In this document: one piece after another, positions 34,760 to 45,727 of the stretch
Position numbering within the stretch: the stretch's first letter is position 1
Layout: each line of letters begins with the position of its first letter
NCBI GenBank assembly: GCA_009192285.1
Contig: CM018604.1
Location: 4,869,746 to 4,933,745 of the forward strand
Direction of reading: 5' to 3'
Length of the DNA stretch: 64,000 nucleotides
From: Morchella semilibera
Lineage: Eukaryota; Ascomycota; Pezizomycetes; Pezizales; Morchellaceae
The notes under the pieces: generated by a model
Databases searched by the model: none
What the model was told of the DNA's origin: nothing
Seen by the model: the letters and a program-made list of their open reading frames with translations, nothing else
Program-made: the position numbers and the translations under genes

Positions 34760-35778
34760 AGGGGCTGACCTTTTAACGCCGGCTTAGGGGTCACCCGTTC
34801 AACTAGTGTATTTCTCCAGTTGTCGAGGGAACGAGGGTCCTGGGTGCGAGGGGCAAGATAACGAGACTTGGGGGTTGAGACGGGGGCAGGGGTAAGACGA
34901 CGGCGGAGATCAATAATGATAGCATTGGCCTGAGATTCCCAGGCCTTTGCAACAGAAGTAATATGGTCAATGTCGGCGTCGGCGGAGACCAAGGCTTCCT
35001 TATGAAGAGCGAGGCGATACCCCAGCTGTTCATTCTCCACTTTGTATTTTTCAACCTCACTCTTGAGGTCGGCTATTCCTTGGTTGAGGTCCTTAATGGC
35101 CTCAGTGGACTTTTCATTGGATTCGCACATGCGTTGCCAGAGGTCAGCTACCTTGGTGTTGGCGGCTTCAAGTTCCAGATTAATGTCCTCGATGATTTCC
35201 TCATGAGCCGTACATACAACGGATTCTGCTGGGGTGGAGACGTCGGTGGGGGCGGTCAGGGCGGCCAGGGCTTCTGCAATCAGATGATGGGCCTCAGTAA
35301 GTTCGTACCCAAAGTCTTCTTCAACGGGGCCAAAAGTTTCCAAGAACCTAGAGAGTCTCTCGGTCAGTGCGTGGGGGGCGGAGGCCACAGAGGTTTCCAG
35401 AGGGCGGCCGATGGTATATTGAGCGAGGGTGGGGTCTCTGAGGCCACGAATAATAGCCTCAGCATCGTGGGCGGGGAAGACGTTGTCGGTGTTGGGAGCT
35501 CCGATATGGAGCTTACCCGGAGCAGGTTGCGTAAAGGTGGCCTTGGCCCAGTGGGCATCGGCTCGTTTAAGACCATGGGAGAGGGCATATTCTCGAAGGA
35601 GATGAACGTAGGGAGCAGAACCGAGGCGACAGCCAAGGTCGAACCAGTGAGAGCGGGGAACGAGAGCGAGATGACAGAATCCTTTGCGTTCAGGGAAAAA
35701 CTGATCGAGGGGGCCGGGGGAGTAGTAGACAGGGTGGGGCATGTCCTCCATAGTGACATCCCAGCTGAAGTCGGTCAT
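34753..35778 (-). CDS. Element D gag-position protein, no zinc knuckle
   Basis: 341 residues from the ATG at 35778, about 70 nt inside the 5' LTR end. Position and overlap of a few bases with pol (which opens at about 34759) mark it as gag. The N-terminal 150 residues have no repeat or motif I recognise (DFSWDVTMEDMPHPVYYS near the start). Residues about 190-290 are Glu/Lys/Leu-rich and likely coiled coil (IEDINLELEAANTKVADL, then IADLKSEVEKYKVENEQL). The C terminus is basic and Pro-rich. There is no CX2CX4HX4C, unlike B, F and I gag. Some Ty3/gypsy elements, such as Tf1, also lack the knuckle. The frame is open end to end, in contrast with the damaged pol. Confidence 0.72.
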   Translation of the reverse strand: MTDFSWDVTMEDMPHPVYYSPGPLDQFFPERKGFCHLALVPRSHWFDLGCRLGSAPYVHLLREYALSHGLKRADAHWAKATFTQPAPGKLHIGAPNTDNVFPAHDAEAIIRGLRDPTLAQYTIGRPLETSVASAPHALTERLSRFLETFGPVEEDFGYELTEAHHLIAEALAALTAPTDVSTPAESVVCTAHEEIIEDINLELEAANTKVADLWQRMCESNEKSTEAIKDLNQGIADLKSEVEKYKVENEQLGYRLALHKEALVSADADIDHITSVAKAWESQANAIIIDLRRRLTPAPVSTPKSRYLAPRTQDPRSLDNWRNTLVERVTPKPALKGQPLW

Positions 35779-35848
35779 TATTGCGACCAAGGCGAGGCGA
35801 GGCTAAGGGATTGTTGTGAAGGTTGGCAGGGGTGCGATTTCGTCTTAG

Positions 35849-36306
35849 TGTTACGGAGAGGAACGGAGACAATATCTCAGCAAGCCAAGGTTCACAACCG
35901 AAGCGAAACGGGAAATGAGAACGAGAACGAAAACAGAAGCGAGGACGAAGAGACTATGGCTAAGCGAAGAGGTCACGGGGGTCCTGGTCTTATGCCAAGC
36001 GAGGCTAGGTATAGAGACGATCATATATTCCTAAAGACGAGACAAGACTAAAGACGAAACAAGACTAGGGTTCCTAAATAGGAGGGTTGATAACAGGAAG
36101 AAGAAGTAGAGAAGAAAGAAAAAAGAAGAAGAAGAAAGAAAACCCATAGCCGAATATATATACTAATCCATACCTCTGTCCGTAATGACTCATACTCCGT
36201 ATAACAGAAACTCATAGAAACTTGAAGAACCCAAAAGGGAAAACCCCAACTGTAACCCATTCGCAAATGTCCTTCCTTCCTCTGTAGCCCGTGTCACGCC
36301 GTGATA
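35849..36306 (-). repeat. Element D 5' LTR
   Basis: 458 bp, sharing ends and layout with the 3' LTR. After it (minus strand) comes CTAAGACGAAATCG, very like CTAAAACGAGACC after the 5' LTR of element I, so both probably use the same minus-strand priming arrangement. The large plus-strand reading frame over the gag region here (34963-36051) is the antisense of gag. Confidence 0.88.
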
Positions 36307-36374
36307 CCCACGTTGGCAAAGTCTACATTGAGTGATAGTTTTTTTGCAACCTTGGGTAGACTATCTAAGCAGAG
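36307..36374 (-). repeat. Reverse fragment of repeat E (right of element D)
   Basis: The complement matches E copy 1 (TATCACTCAATGTAGACTTT at about 8662-8681). It continues the piece at 30617-30703. It is cut by a B LTR at 36375. Confidence 0.65.
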
Positions 36375-37315
36375 CTAGAGTAGTACTGTAAACAGCTCAG
36401 AGTCCGAAACGCTAACTGCAGAGGCAGAAAGGAACGAGGTCACTTCAGTCTAAATGTAGCTAGAATCTCCGTTGTACAATGCTAGTCTGACGATTATAGA
36501 AAGTCGTTTAGAGCTGGGTAATGCCAACACAAAGATTGGTTCAGGAAGATATTTTCAAGAATCACTAAGAGCATATGGAATAGAGGTAATAGATTTATAT
36601 CGTTAAGACTCTTTCTTCGTCGATGATGATTTCAACAAAGTCGAAGAATAACACCATATTTATATCCCGCGAAAATGTCACGCAGACTAAGGACTATCAT
36701 TACAACAAATATGTGGGAGAACCAGAAGATCCTGATGATGCCAAAGAAACCAAACACCAACGCCAACATTCTCAACGCCTTTTAAATCCCTCATGTTACA
36801 TTGCGCTACTGCATGCACTCAGTTTTTTCGTGAGCGGGGAAGTGCCGGAGTCAGCGTACCTGATAACACCTTGATACCGGGCCTTGACTTTGCTTGCCAA
36901 CTCTTTCCCTGCATCGTTGTCTATAACTAAGGAGTATGGCTCAACATTAGGACTGTCAACGATTAGGTACCGGAGGCATCGGGTAGTCTTACCTTTCCCT
37001 GAGAAGTCAACAGCGTTAGCTTTCTCAAAACCTTCGCCGTTTGATAAGTTTTGGTCCGATTGATCCCAAACTTGAACCGCTGCCCCATCATATACCCACC
37101 GCTGTCCTGAGCGGCTGTGCCAGCGCTCTAAAGCTCCGGGGGTTATTTTCAGAATCAAAAACGTCTTGTTTAACTAGTGATTCCGCAACTCCACAATCCG
37201 GCCCATATTGGCACCAGTGTACCTCTCTGGGATGCCAATTGGGAGTTTAGTAGCATAGGGAGGCTTTGTTGGTCTTCCCCTCTCCATTTTCCAAAACCCG
37301 TAACAAGGTTGTTTA
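36375..37315 (-). repeat. Family B LTR lacking its terminal 19 bp
   Basis: Starts inside the family at CTAGAGTAGTACTG and ends with the complete terminus CCCGTAACA. TATA region near 36657 on the complement. It joins a LINE fragment at 37316. The missing end is probably due to rearrangement with the E fragment. Confidence 0.8.
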
Positions 37316-37448
37316 TCCACCTGACTATTTGAGCGGGCAGTCATTCTTCCCCCGCTGTATGTATGAGTCTGTCCTTGAATACATTGTCAAATGATCCTTT
37401 GATATTCATAAACAGTGCTGAAACGATCTTTCCATCTCTCTTTCCTTC
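37316..37448 (-). pseudogene. LINE ORF2 fragment (RT core)
   Basis: The complement matches LINE-1 at about 4635-4765, including the codons for the LFM(D)VKGAFDNV region (here reading FMNIKGSFDNV-like, so the catalytic Asp is mutated). It is about 130 bp, bounded by a B LTR on the left and an A LTR on the right. Confidence 0.75.
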
Positions 37449-39087
37449 TGTCCCGGCATCTTGCCATCAGTCCTGATGGTTTGGTAGTCATAGCGCTGTT
37501 GCGACGGATGAAGTTCGGTTAAGCAAGGATAATGTGTGCGAAGGAGGAGTTATCGTTCATTAGGTTCTATGAGGTTCTATGGCGTGACAGATTGGTAATA
37601 GGAATTAGGGAGATGGTGGGGAGGAATACGAGGTGTGGTTGCGATGGATTTCTATGGATTTCTGTGAGCGAATGTGTGAGTCATATCGGACTGGCGGTGG
37701 AGAAGTGTTGAATAGCGGAGATAGATATTTTCCTTTGTTCTTTTTTTTTTTTTTTCTCTGTCTCGTCTTTGTTACGGGCATAGGAAGAGAACCCGAAGAC
37801 TACAAGAGGAGGACTTTCCCCCCACTGTTAACATCTCTATGTCCCGCTGGGCGCGCCAGAGAGGCACGGTGTTGCCAGTATGGAGCCCAGTGCGGAGTTG
37901 CGGAATCCCTAGTTAACGAACCTGTTTTCGACCCCTGAAATAACCCCCGGAGCGTCAAAGCACTGGCACAGTCGCTTAGGATACCGGTCGGCATATGAGG
38001 GGGCAACAGTGCGAGTTTGGAGTCAATCGGACCATATTTGATCGAATGATGAGGGTCGTAAGGAAGCTTACACTGGTGGCGCCTCTGGGGAAGGTAAGAC
38101 TACCCGACTCCTCCGGTACCGATCGTTAGCAGTCTTAATGTTGAGCTATGCTCCTTGGTGACAGGTAACGATGTTGGGAAAGAGTTGGCGAGCGAAGTCG
38201 AGCCAGGTACAGGGATGCTATCAGGTAGGCTAAACTTCGAGGACTCCTCATGACCACTGACGAAGGCTGAGTGCATGCAGCGAACGGGTTTTTATCTATA
38301 AACGAGATAGAGCGTGAGGGATTTTTGGGAATAGAGATCAGGGGTATTTTAGATGGTGGGATAGATTTGGCGTTTGGTTGTCTTGGCGTATTTTCAGGGT
38401 CTTCGGGGTTTCACACTGATTGTTTATATCTATCATGTTTTAGTCCGCGTGACATTTGCGCGGGATATAAATACTGTATCATTCTCCGACTTTGTTGAAA
38501 TCATCAGCGACGAAGAAAGAGTCTTATCGATATAATAACTATTACTTTACGATTTACACTTTGTCTCCGAGACTTTATCAAGTGACCTGGAAACTCCAAC
38601 TCAAGCCATCTTCGTATTTCAGGATCGTTTGCATACTGAAGGACTGGCATCGAGCGATCGGGACTCTAGGCCGGTTAAGACTGAGGAGACCTTGTTCCTT
38701 ACTGCCTCTGCGGTTAGCGTTTCAAACTCTACGCTCTTTACTTGACTACTCGGGTTGCTTGGTGCGACACCCTAATAGTCTTCCTGTTATTTCAGTACAT
38801 AGGAATATACTCCCATCCTCAAGCCATAGTTCCTTGCACCCAAAATCCTGCCCTCTTCCGAGGAAACCTATAGTACCTCTCATCGTTCTTGTTGAGGTCC
38901 ATCCGGTCCTCAGTCTCCCTGCTCTGCACTCTTTTGCCTTTGCCTTTGCCTTCATCGGTGCCTGTGCTTGTGCCTGCCTGGTGTCGTTCCTGTCTTCGTC
39001 GATGACCTCGTCACATTGACTGTGCTCCTCGAGTCCTTCTGCGTCATCATTGTCATCTTCTACTTTGCGTCGGGTTCCTCCGTTACA
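37449..39087 (+). repeat. Family A LTR split by a divergent B solo LTR
   Basis: Begins TGTCCCGGCATCTTGCC and ends CCGTTACA. Interrupted at 37770-38777 by a B-type LTR with its own GTCTT duplication. A long T run lies at 37741-37755. Its two flanks (LINE fragment on the left, F-type LTR on the right) do not match, so its original target cannot be defined. Confidence 0.8.
37770..38777 (+). repeat. Divergent family B solo LTR with GTCTT duplication
   Basis: 1008 bp from TGTTACGGGCATAGG to CACCCTAATA, flanked by GTCTT at 37765-37769 and 38778-38782. It differs clearly from the other B LTRs in U3 (about 37800-38350), but keeps the TATA region GATATAAATACTG and the end. It is probably a subfamily. 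Confidence 0.88.
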
Positions 39088-39305
39088 CTATACAAGGGAG
39101 GCAACGGCGCCTACTCCTATACTTTCCTTCTTTCTCTTTTCTCTTCACGCACATCTTCTGCATATATCTACCAATATACCTTATAGTGTCTACTACTCTA
39201 GTCACTATCGCTGCCCTCTAAGTCTATCTTATCCCTATCTATATACTTTCCTTCGGGAGGGCTGTCACTACGTCACACTTTATAGAAAGAAGCTACACCC
39301 ATAAT
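39088..39305 (+). repeat. F-type LTR fragment
   Basis: Matches the second half of the F1 LTR from its GGGAGGCAACGG block, just after the TATA box, through the CTTTCTCTTTTCTCTTCACGC block to AAGCTACACCCAT. It is in the plus orientation, although the F2 pol relic that follows is minus, so the arrangement is not that of an intact element. Confidence 0.65.
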
Positions 39306-40860
39306 GCCCCAGAGACATAGATGCCTTCGCGACACAGTAGGCGGCCATCCACTTTCAAGTTGGTACATTCTGCTAGAGATATTTCCTTGCAGTGCTTCGT
39401 ATCTGTCCGCCGTAGGTCCAAAATTGTTTGTGGGAATGGATCAGCTTAGTATCCCTCATCGAATAATTTTTGTAGGGGGGGCGTTCTTTTCAACGGGTTC
39501 ATTTGCTAGGGAATCCGCTAACAAACTTAGTTTTGGGTCGAGATTTTCCCTCTTCAGGACCGTTTGACTCTGGTGCAATAATCTTTCATCCCCTTCTCAG
39601 GGAGATCCCCTGATCTCCTAGTCAATGCATCCAGTTTCCCACTCTGCTTCCTCGGTCTATATTTAATAATAAAATCAAAACGCAATAAATATTCGGCTCA
39701 TTGTACTTGTCTCCTATTAATTTGCTTGGTAGACATCAAGTACTCAAAGTTTTGGTGGTCGGAAATAACCTCGATAGGGTGCTTAGCTCCTTCCAACTCT
39801 GGTCTCTATTCTTCGAAGCACCTAATTATTGCCAATAACTCCTTATCATAGATTTTGTAATTGCATTCTGCGGGTGTATGTTTCTTGGAGAAGAATGCCA
39901 CGAGATGGAATTCTCCTTGTTCATTATATTGAGAGAGTACACCACCAGCAACGTAATCTAACGCATCTGTTTCGACTGTAATTTGCTCCTCGAGGTCAAA
40001 GTGAACTAAAATGGGGGCAGTGGTAAAGGCTTGCTTTATGATTTGAAATGCTCCTTCTGCTTCTGGAGTCCATAAGAATGGGATGTTCTTCTTTGTAAGC
40101 TTGCTAAGAGGGGCTGCAAGTTTCGAAAATCCAAAAATAACACAGCGGTAGAAGTTGGCAAAGCTCAGGAAAGCTTGCACGTCCTTAACCATCTTAGGGA
40201 TTGTCTATTCTTCATCAGTAAACTCAACTTGTGACTGGGGTCTCCCAACAGTCTCCTGGGTCTCCTGAGAGTTTCCTGAGACCCCTGGATATTTTTTGAG
40301 TCTCATGAGGCTCACGAGACATCAGGAGACAAATGAAGTCTTGCTGATGTTGTACTGCTGATTCCTTATGAGGATCCATGCGAATATCGTTAGGTTCAAT
40401 AATCAACCCAGGATAGGTTGTGCTTTGGGAATGGAATTCACATTTTCTGGCTTCAGTAGGATCACATTCCTCCGTAATACTCCCAGTAGTACTGCTCCGA
40501 CATGTTGTTCGTGTTTTTCGAGGGAGTCGCTATATATAAGAATATCGTTCAAATACACGGTGCAGAATTGATCTAAATGTTCTCAGAGACAGTCGTTAAT
40601 AAAGTGCTGAAAGGTAGCGGGGGCGTTGGTAAGACCGATGGCATAAAGGTATATTTGAAATCACCGTAGCGGGTTCTAAACACCGTTTCCCATTCTTCTC
40701 CTTCAGTCATCCAGATTTGGTTGTATCCCTGTCGTAAATTCAACTTGGTACACAACTTGGCTTTTGAGAGTCGATCTGAGGTTTCTCGAATTAGAGGTAG
40801 CAGGTATCGGTTCTTGACTGTCAACTTGTTTAGTCCTCAATAATCCAGAAACAGGTGAAG
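39306..40860 (-). pseudogene. F2 relic: pol from pre-integrase linker back to RT
   Basis: On the minus strand this reads RT core (LTVKNRYLLPLIRETSDRL), the palm region with damage, the connection ([16 protein letters not shown]), RNase H ([12 protein letters not shown]) to a TAG at about 39806 in place of the Trp in CFEEW, then the linker ([14 protein letters not shown]) up to the pre-integrase CT...VDGRLL region. The integrase core and chromodomain are missing. It is closest to F1. It continues across D3 at 48222-48827 with the N-terminal part of RT and the protease, and its gag and 5' LTR are at 56496-57813. Confidence 0.8.
40213..40349. mobile_element. Possible 137-bp MITE or hairpin insert
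   Basis: An insert absent from F1 splits the F2 pol relic. Its ends are inverted over about 20 imperfect bases (CATCAGTAAACTCAACTTG against the complement of the right end, CATCAGCAAGACTTCATTTG). The interior has repeated GTCTC motifs and a hairpin (GGTCTC with GAGACC 13 bases later, near 40267-40291). It has no coding content. I do not recognise the family, and no other copy was noticed in this window. Confidence 0.45.
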
Positions 40861-41556
40861 TGTTACAGAGCAACACGGAGAAGACAGACAAGAGAGCCGA
40901 GGTACACAACTAAGGCAATGGCGAGATCGAAGACAAGGGGCGGTGGCGAGGGGACCTAACCGAAGAGCAACGTTGTTGGGCACAGACTCCAGATGGCTTC
41001 TCGAACAAAGTTATATAAACAGAGATACAAGTAGATAACACGTACTATGATCATAGAATATGGTCGAGGTGAAGCAAGACGGGACGAAGACGAAGAGTTC
41101 CCGAAGACTTGGGCAAAGACTAAGAAAGACCCTAGGGGTCTTGGCAATGACTAAAGTATGACGTTGTATATTCAGAGCTACAGAACAAAACGTAACAAAA
41201 CTAAACCGTAGGGTTAACGACGGGACGATCACTTAAGGAACGAGGAAAAGAGAAAGCAACAAAGGAAAGACCTATAGCCGAATATAAATACCAGCCCATA
41301 TGCAATCCCACCTCTGGAACTGATTTTTGAAAATAACTCAACAACCAACAGAGATATCATCAAACCGACTTCAGATCCATCATTTCCATCTCAACTTGCA
41401 CTTAATCACCAACTCCTGAAATCCCAGCTCTTCTTTTGCTTTGTTTCTGCTATTTTTTACCTCACTTTGCTGCCAAGCCAGCCTCACACAAAAACTCTGC
41501 CAAGACGCCCTCACCTACCCCACCAAATTTCTAGTGCCACAGCCACTAGCCTCAAC

Positions 41557-43140
41557 ATGGCTGAAGGGGTTAAGCAATCCGTGCCAGGCATGCCGTCATC
41601 CCCTCCCCCTGCACAGTCAGAAAACAGGGATATGGGAGTTAGAGATGACTATAGCATAGGCATTGATAGAAGCGAATCTAGGAACCATATGGAGGATCCT
41701 AGCAGTGATCCCCTAGCCCCCAATGGCCAACAACACAGAATTATACCAACTAAAAGAGTATTAGTTCAATCTAATGAAAACATTTCTGGAAAAGAACAGG
41801 CTCTACCAGGACGTTCCGGTCATCCTATTTCGTCCGGACCCTCAAAGTACATCAATCAATGACTATGGGACTGTGTTCAGACTCTCACATCACAGAATAC
41901 TGAAATCAAAGTACAGAATACCGAAATCAGAGAACTAAATCAACAGTCCATAAGTCAGATTCAAGCATTGCAGACTCTTGTTAATTCAGTCCTTGCCGCC
42001 ACAAACCAAAACAACAATGAAATAATGAGCAGATTTGATGCAATGGCTAGATCTATGAAAGCTTCAGCAATACAGAAAAATATACCACAATCATCAGCCC
42101 AGAACACCACATCAGGGCCGGCGAACTCCAAACCTCAACTCAGCAAAAGAGCTCAAGGAAGGCAGCCAGTCTATTCTAATGAGCATGTGCAACCCGTTCA
42201 GCTACAAGAGAAACAAAAGGATACTTGGGCAACTGTGATTAGGAAGGGAACTAAGCAACAGGCCCAAATGCTTAAGACACCACTTCCACCAAAACTCCCA
42301 GTTACTAAAACTATTATTGTCACTAGGTCAACACCTAAAGATAGGGCACTCAACCTTGTCCAACTTAGAAACATCATCAACAGAGATCTCACTATAGCCA
42401 AAGCAAACCAAGCTATTCAGATAGGTGGAGCAAGTTGGAATCAGAGGGGGAATCTTGTGCTCTTCAGCAAAGGAGCATTCACTGAAACTCAATTCGCTGA
42501 TTCTAAAATAAACATTGAAAAAACTATAAAAGAGGTTGATTCCAGTGTTGTATCCATCGCGATGCAAGAGACAGTGTTCAAGCTTGTAGTACACGGCATC
42601 AATCTTGAACACTATCCTGACAACGCTCAGGGAATGGAAGACCTGAGAAGGGAAATCCATGAACTCAACACTGGAGTCACTCTAGCTACCACACCTAGAT
42701 ATATGATACACCCCGAAAAGAGAGTAGGAAAATCTCACAGCTCAGTTATGATTGCTGTCAGAAACAAGTCATCATACAATGCCATGCTCTCTAGGGGGAT
42801 TCGAATCTTTGGACAAGTATACAGGGCCACTGAGTACCATACATCAAGACCAACATACCAATGCAAGAAGTATCAGAAGTTTGGACACAACTGGCAGAGA
42901 TGCGCAACCAAAAACAGCCCTGTGTGTTCTATCTGTGCTGCCGGACATACCAGCCAAAATCATCTCTGCCCTCAATGCAAGGTTCAGAGCAAGAGCTGTC
43001 CTCACTTCTCACCAAAATGCGCCAATTGCGCAGGACAACACCCAGCCAAAATTCTTCATGTCCTGTTAGAAATTTTATCATCCAACGCCTCAACAATGAA
43101 GACAATGAACAGAAGATGCTATGATGGGGACACAACCTAG
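41557..43140 (+). pseudogene. LINE-3 ORF1, broken
   Basis: Starts at ATG 41557 like LINE-1 ORF1. A CGA-to-TGA change makes a stop at 41860. The frame then stays open to near 43045, where a small indel shifts the end, so the ATGA overlap with ORF2 is lost. The first knuckle reads CKKYQKFGHNWQRC: the second Cys has become Tyr (TGT to TAT). The coiled-coil region and central domain are still readable. Confidence 0.88.
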
Positions 43141-44190
43141 TCCTCACAGAGTACGAATTATTCAACATAATTGCGCAAGATCACAAAACTGCATGATTGG
43201 ATTGTTGCACTCGATTTATGAGACAGCATACATAGTTATTATAATGCAGGAACCTTTTGTTATGCCTGGCATGATTGCAGGTTCCTGGACATCAATATCA
43301 CACCCTTCCTTCGATAGTATCATTCCTACATCAGATCGACTACCAAAAACACTCACCTTCACCATCAAGACACACCTCAATCCCCACCTCATCATTCAAC
43401 CTAAACCATATATCGTCAACGATCCAGACTTACAAGCAATAGGGATATCAACCCCCTCCTTCACTCTTATCCAAATGAACAAAACCTAGAAGCAGGAGCT
43501 ATCCTACTTCTGGAACTTATAACCACAGCAGCTGAACTCATTGTCCCTATCAGGAACTCTTCTCCTCGATCTAAACCATGGTGGAGTGAGGTGATCACAG
43601 AACATAGACGACATATGAAGAGTGCTCTATGAGAATGGAAGTTGGACAGGTCTCCAATGATGCATCAAAAATTCAGATCGCACAGATCGGAATACTTCAA
43701 AAGCATCAGGAGAGCTAAAGAGTCCCATTGGAAGAGCTTCTTTGAAAACGCTCAAGGAAAAGATATATTCACAGCCTTCAGATTCACTAAACCCAGAAAG
43801 ACGGAACGTACACCACTACTCAACAATGTTACAACTGGAGAAACAGCTACCACTTTTGCAGAGAAAGCCAATCTATACAGAACTCCTCTCTTCCCACCCC
43901 CCCCGACTTCACCTCAAAGAGACATCCAAACGCATGGTGATAGAATACCATGAAAGGACCTGACAGATGATGAGATCAAGAGGGCGATCATGACTTCCTC
44001 TCCCAACAAAGCTCTAGGGCCAGACAGGATCAACTTCAAATGCATTCAACGAGCATACCTAGCGATACCTCACCATTTCAACTTATTTTATAAAGCAACC
44101 ATGACCGCTGGCTATCACCCACACATTTGGAGAGTAGCCACTATTGTTATTATAAAAAAGCTCAACAAACCAGAATATTCGATTCCAAGG

Positions 44191-44821
44191 TATCCCGGCG
44201 TCTTGGCATTTGTTCCAATAGTTCGGTAGGCGATGCACGGTTGTGGTTGTTAGGGTAATGTTAAGCGAGGGTGGGGAATGCGAGGTGGAGGTTGTCGTCA
44301 TTGGATTCTGGGAGGTTCAATGGCGTGATGGATTGGTAATGTAGAATAGCGGAGATGGTGGGGAGGATTATGAGGTGTGGTAGCGACGGGTTTCTATGAG
44401 GTTCTATGAGCGAAAGTGTGAGTCATAGCGGACTAGTGGAGAAGGTGTGTTAAATAGTGGGGATAGATGTTTTCCTTGGTTCTTTCTTTCTTTCCTCTCT
44501 GTCTCGTCTTCCTGTTATCTCGATACATAGGAATCCACTCCTATCCTCAAGCCATAGCTCCACGTACTCAAGATCCTGTCCTCTAAAGAGGAAAACCATA
44601 GTACCTCTCATCGTTCCCGTTGAGGCCCATTTGGTCCTCACCCTCCTCGCGGTGTGCCCTTGTGTCCTGGCCCTTGCTTTTGCCTTCGCCGGTGCCTGTG
44701 CTTGTGCCTGCCCGGTGTCGCCTTTGTCTTCGTCAGTCTCCTCGTCGCGTAGACTGTGCTCCTCGAGTCCTTCTGCGTCATTATTGTCATCTTCTTCTTT
44801 GCGTCGGGTTACTCCGTAACA
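44191..44821 (+). repeat. A4: family A solo LTR in LINE-3
   Basis: 631 bp, TATCCCGGCG (one change from TGTCCCGG) to CTCCGTAACA, flanked by a perfect CAAGG duplication (44186-44190 and 44822-44826). The LINE reading is restored if it is removed. Confidence 0.95.
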
Positions 44822-45093
44822 CAAGGGCGTATAGGCCAGTCTCCTTGCTTAATTGCTTAGGCAAGGTACTGGAAAGAATAATGGCTTCAAGACTTGCATA
44901 CCTAGCGGAGAGATACAATCTACTCCACCACTGGCAGATTGGAGGAAGACCAGAGAGATCTGCTGTGGATGCCTGTATGCTGGTGGCAAGGATAGTGGAT
45001 GAAGCGAAGAGAAAAGGAAAGGCCGTTTCAGCACTGTTTATGGATGTCAAAAGAGCATTTGACAATGTATCCAATAATAGACTCATACATACA

Positions 45094-45727
45094 TGTGACG
45101 GAGTAACCCGACGCAAAGAAGAAGATGACAATGATGACGCAGAGGGACTTCAAGGAGCACAGTCTGCTTCGACGAGGGGACCGATGAAGACAAGGACAAC
45201 ACCGGGCAGGCACAAGCACAGGCACCGGCGAAGGCGAAGGCAAGAGCAAGGGCACAAGAGCACAGAGCAGGGAGAGTGAGGACCGAATGGACCTCAACGA
45301 GAACGATGAGAGGTACTATGAGTTTCCTCTTGTCAGAGGATCGAGTCTTTGATATGAGAGGCTATGGCTTTAGAAATAGGAGTAGATTCCTATGTACTGA
45401 GATAACAGGAAGACGAGACAGAGAGAAAAGAAAGAGAGAACTAAGAAAAACATCTAACCCCGCTATTTAACACATCCCCTCCACCAGTCCGTCATGACTC
45501 ATACATTAATTCATAGAAACCCACAGAAACCCATCGCGCCCACACCTCGTATTCCTCCCCACCACCTCCACTATTTACATTACCAATCCATCACGCCATC
45601 GAACCTCCTAGAACTAAATGACGACAACCTCCTTTAGCACACCCCCGCTTCGCTTAATTATTCCTAAACAATCACGACAGCGCTTCGACTACCGAACTCT
45701 CGGAACCGATGCCAAGACGCCGGGACA
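45094..45727 (-). repeat. A5: family A solo LTR in LINE-3
   Basis: 634 bp, TGTGACGGAG to GCCGGGACA on the plus strand, flanked by a perfect ATACA duplication (45089-45093 and 45728-45732). It lies 272 bp from A4 in the opposite orientation. Confidence 0.95.

Larger units (their letters stand above)
30704..36306 (-). mobile_element. Element D: complete chromodomain Ty3/gypsy, minus strand
   Basis: 5.6 kb with 458-bp LTRs at both ends (30704-31161 and 35849-36306), roughly 96% alike by eye. On the minus strand the order is 5' LTR, a gag-position ORF, protease, RT, RNase H, integrase, chromodomain, polypurine tract, 3' LTR. The LTR ends are TATCACGG and CCGTAACA, so again not TG...CA. It lies in a reverse E fragment. 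Pol carries two frameshifts and two nonsense codons, so the element is inactive, but all domains are easily read. A related LTR is found at 40861-48221. Confidence 0.92.

Noticed and set aside
34963-36051. 362-codon plus-strand reading frame
   Set aside because: It is the antisense of the element D gag-position ORF and runs into the D 5' LTR. Codon pattern and context favour the minus-strand frame.
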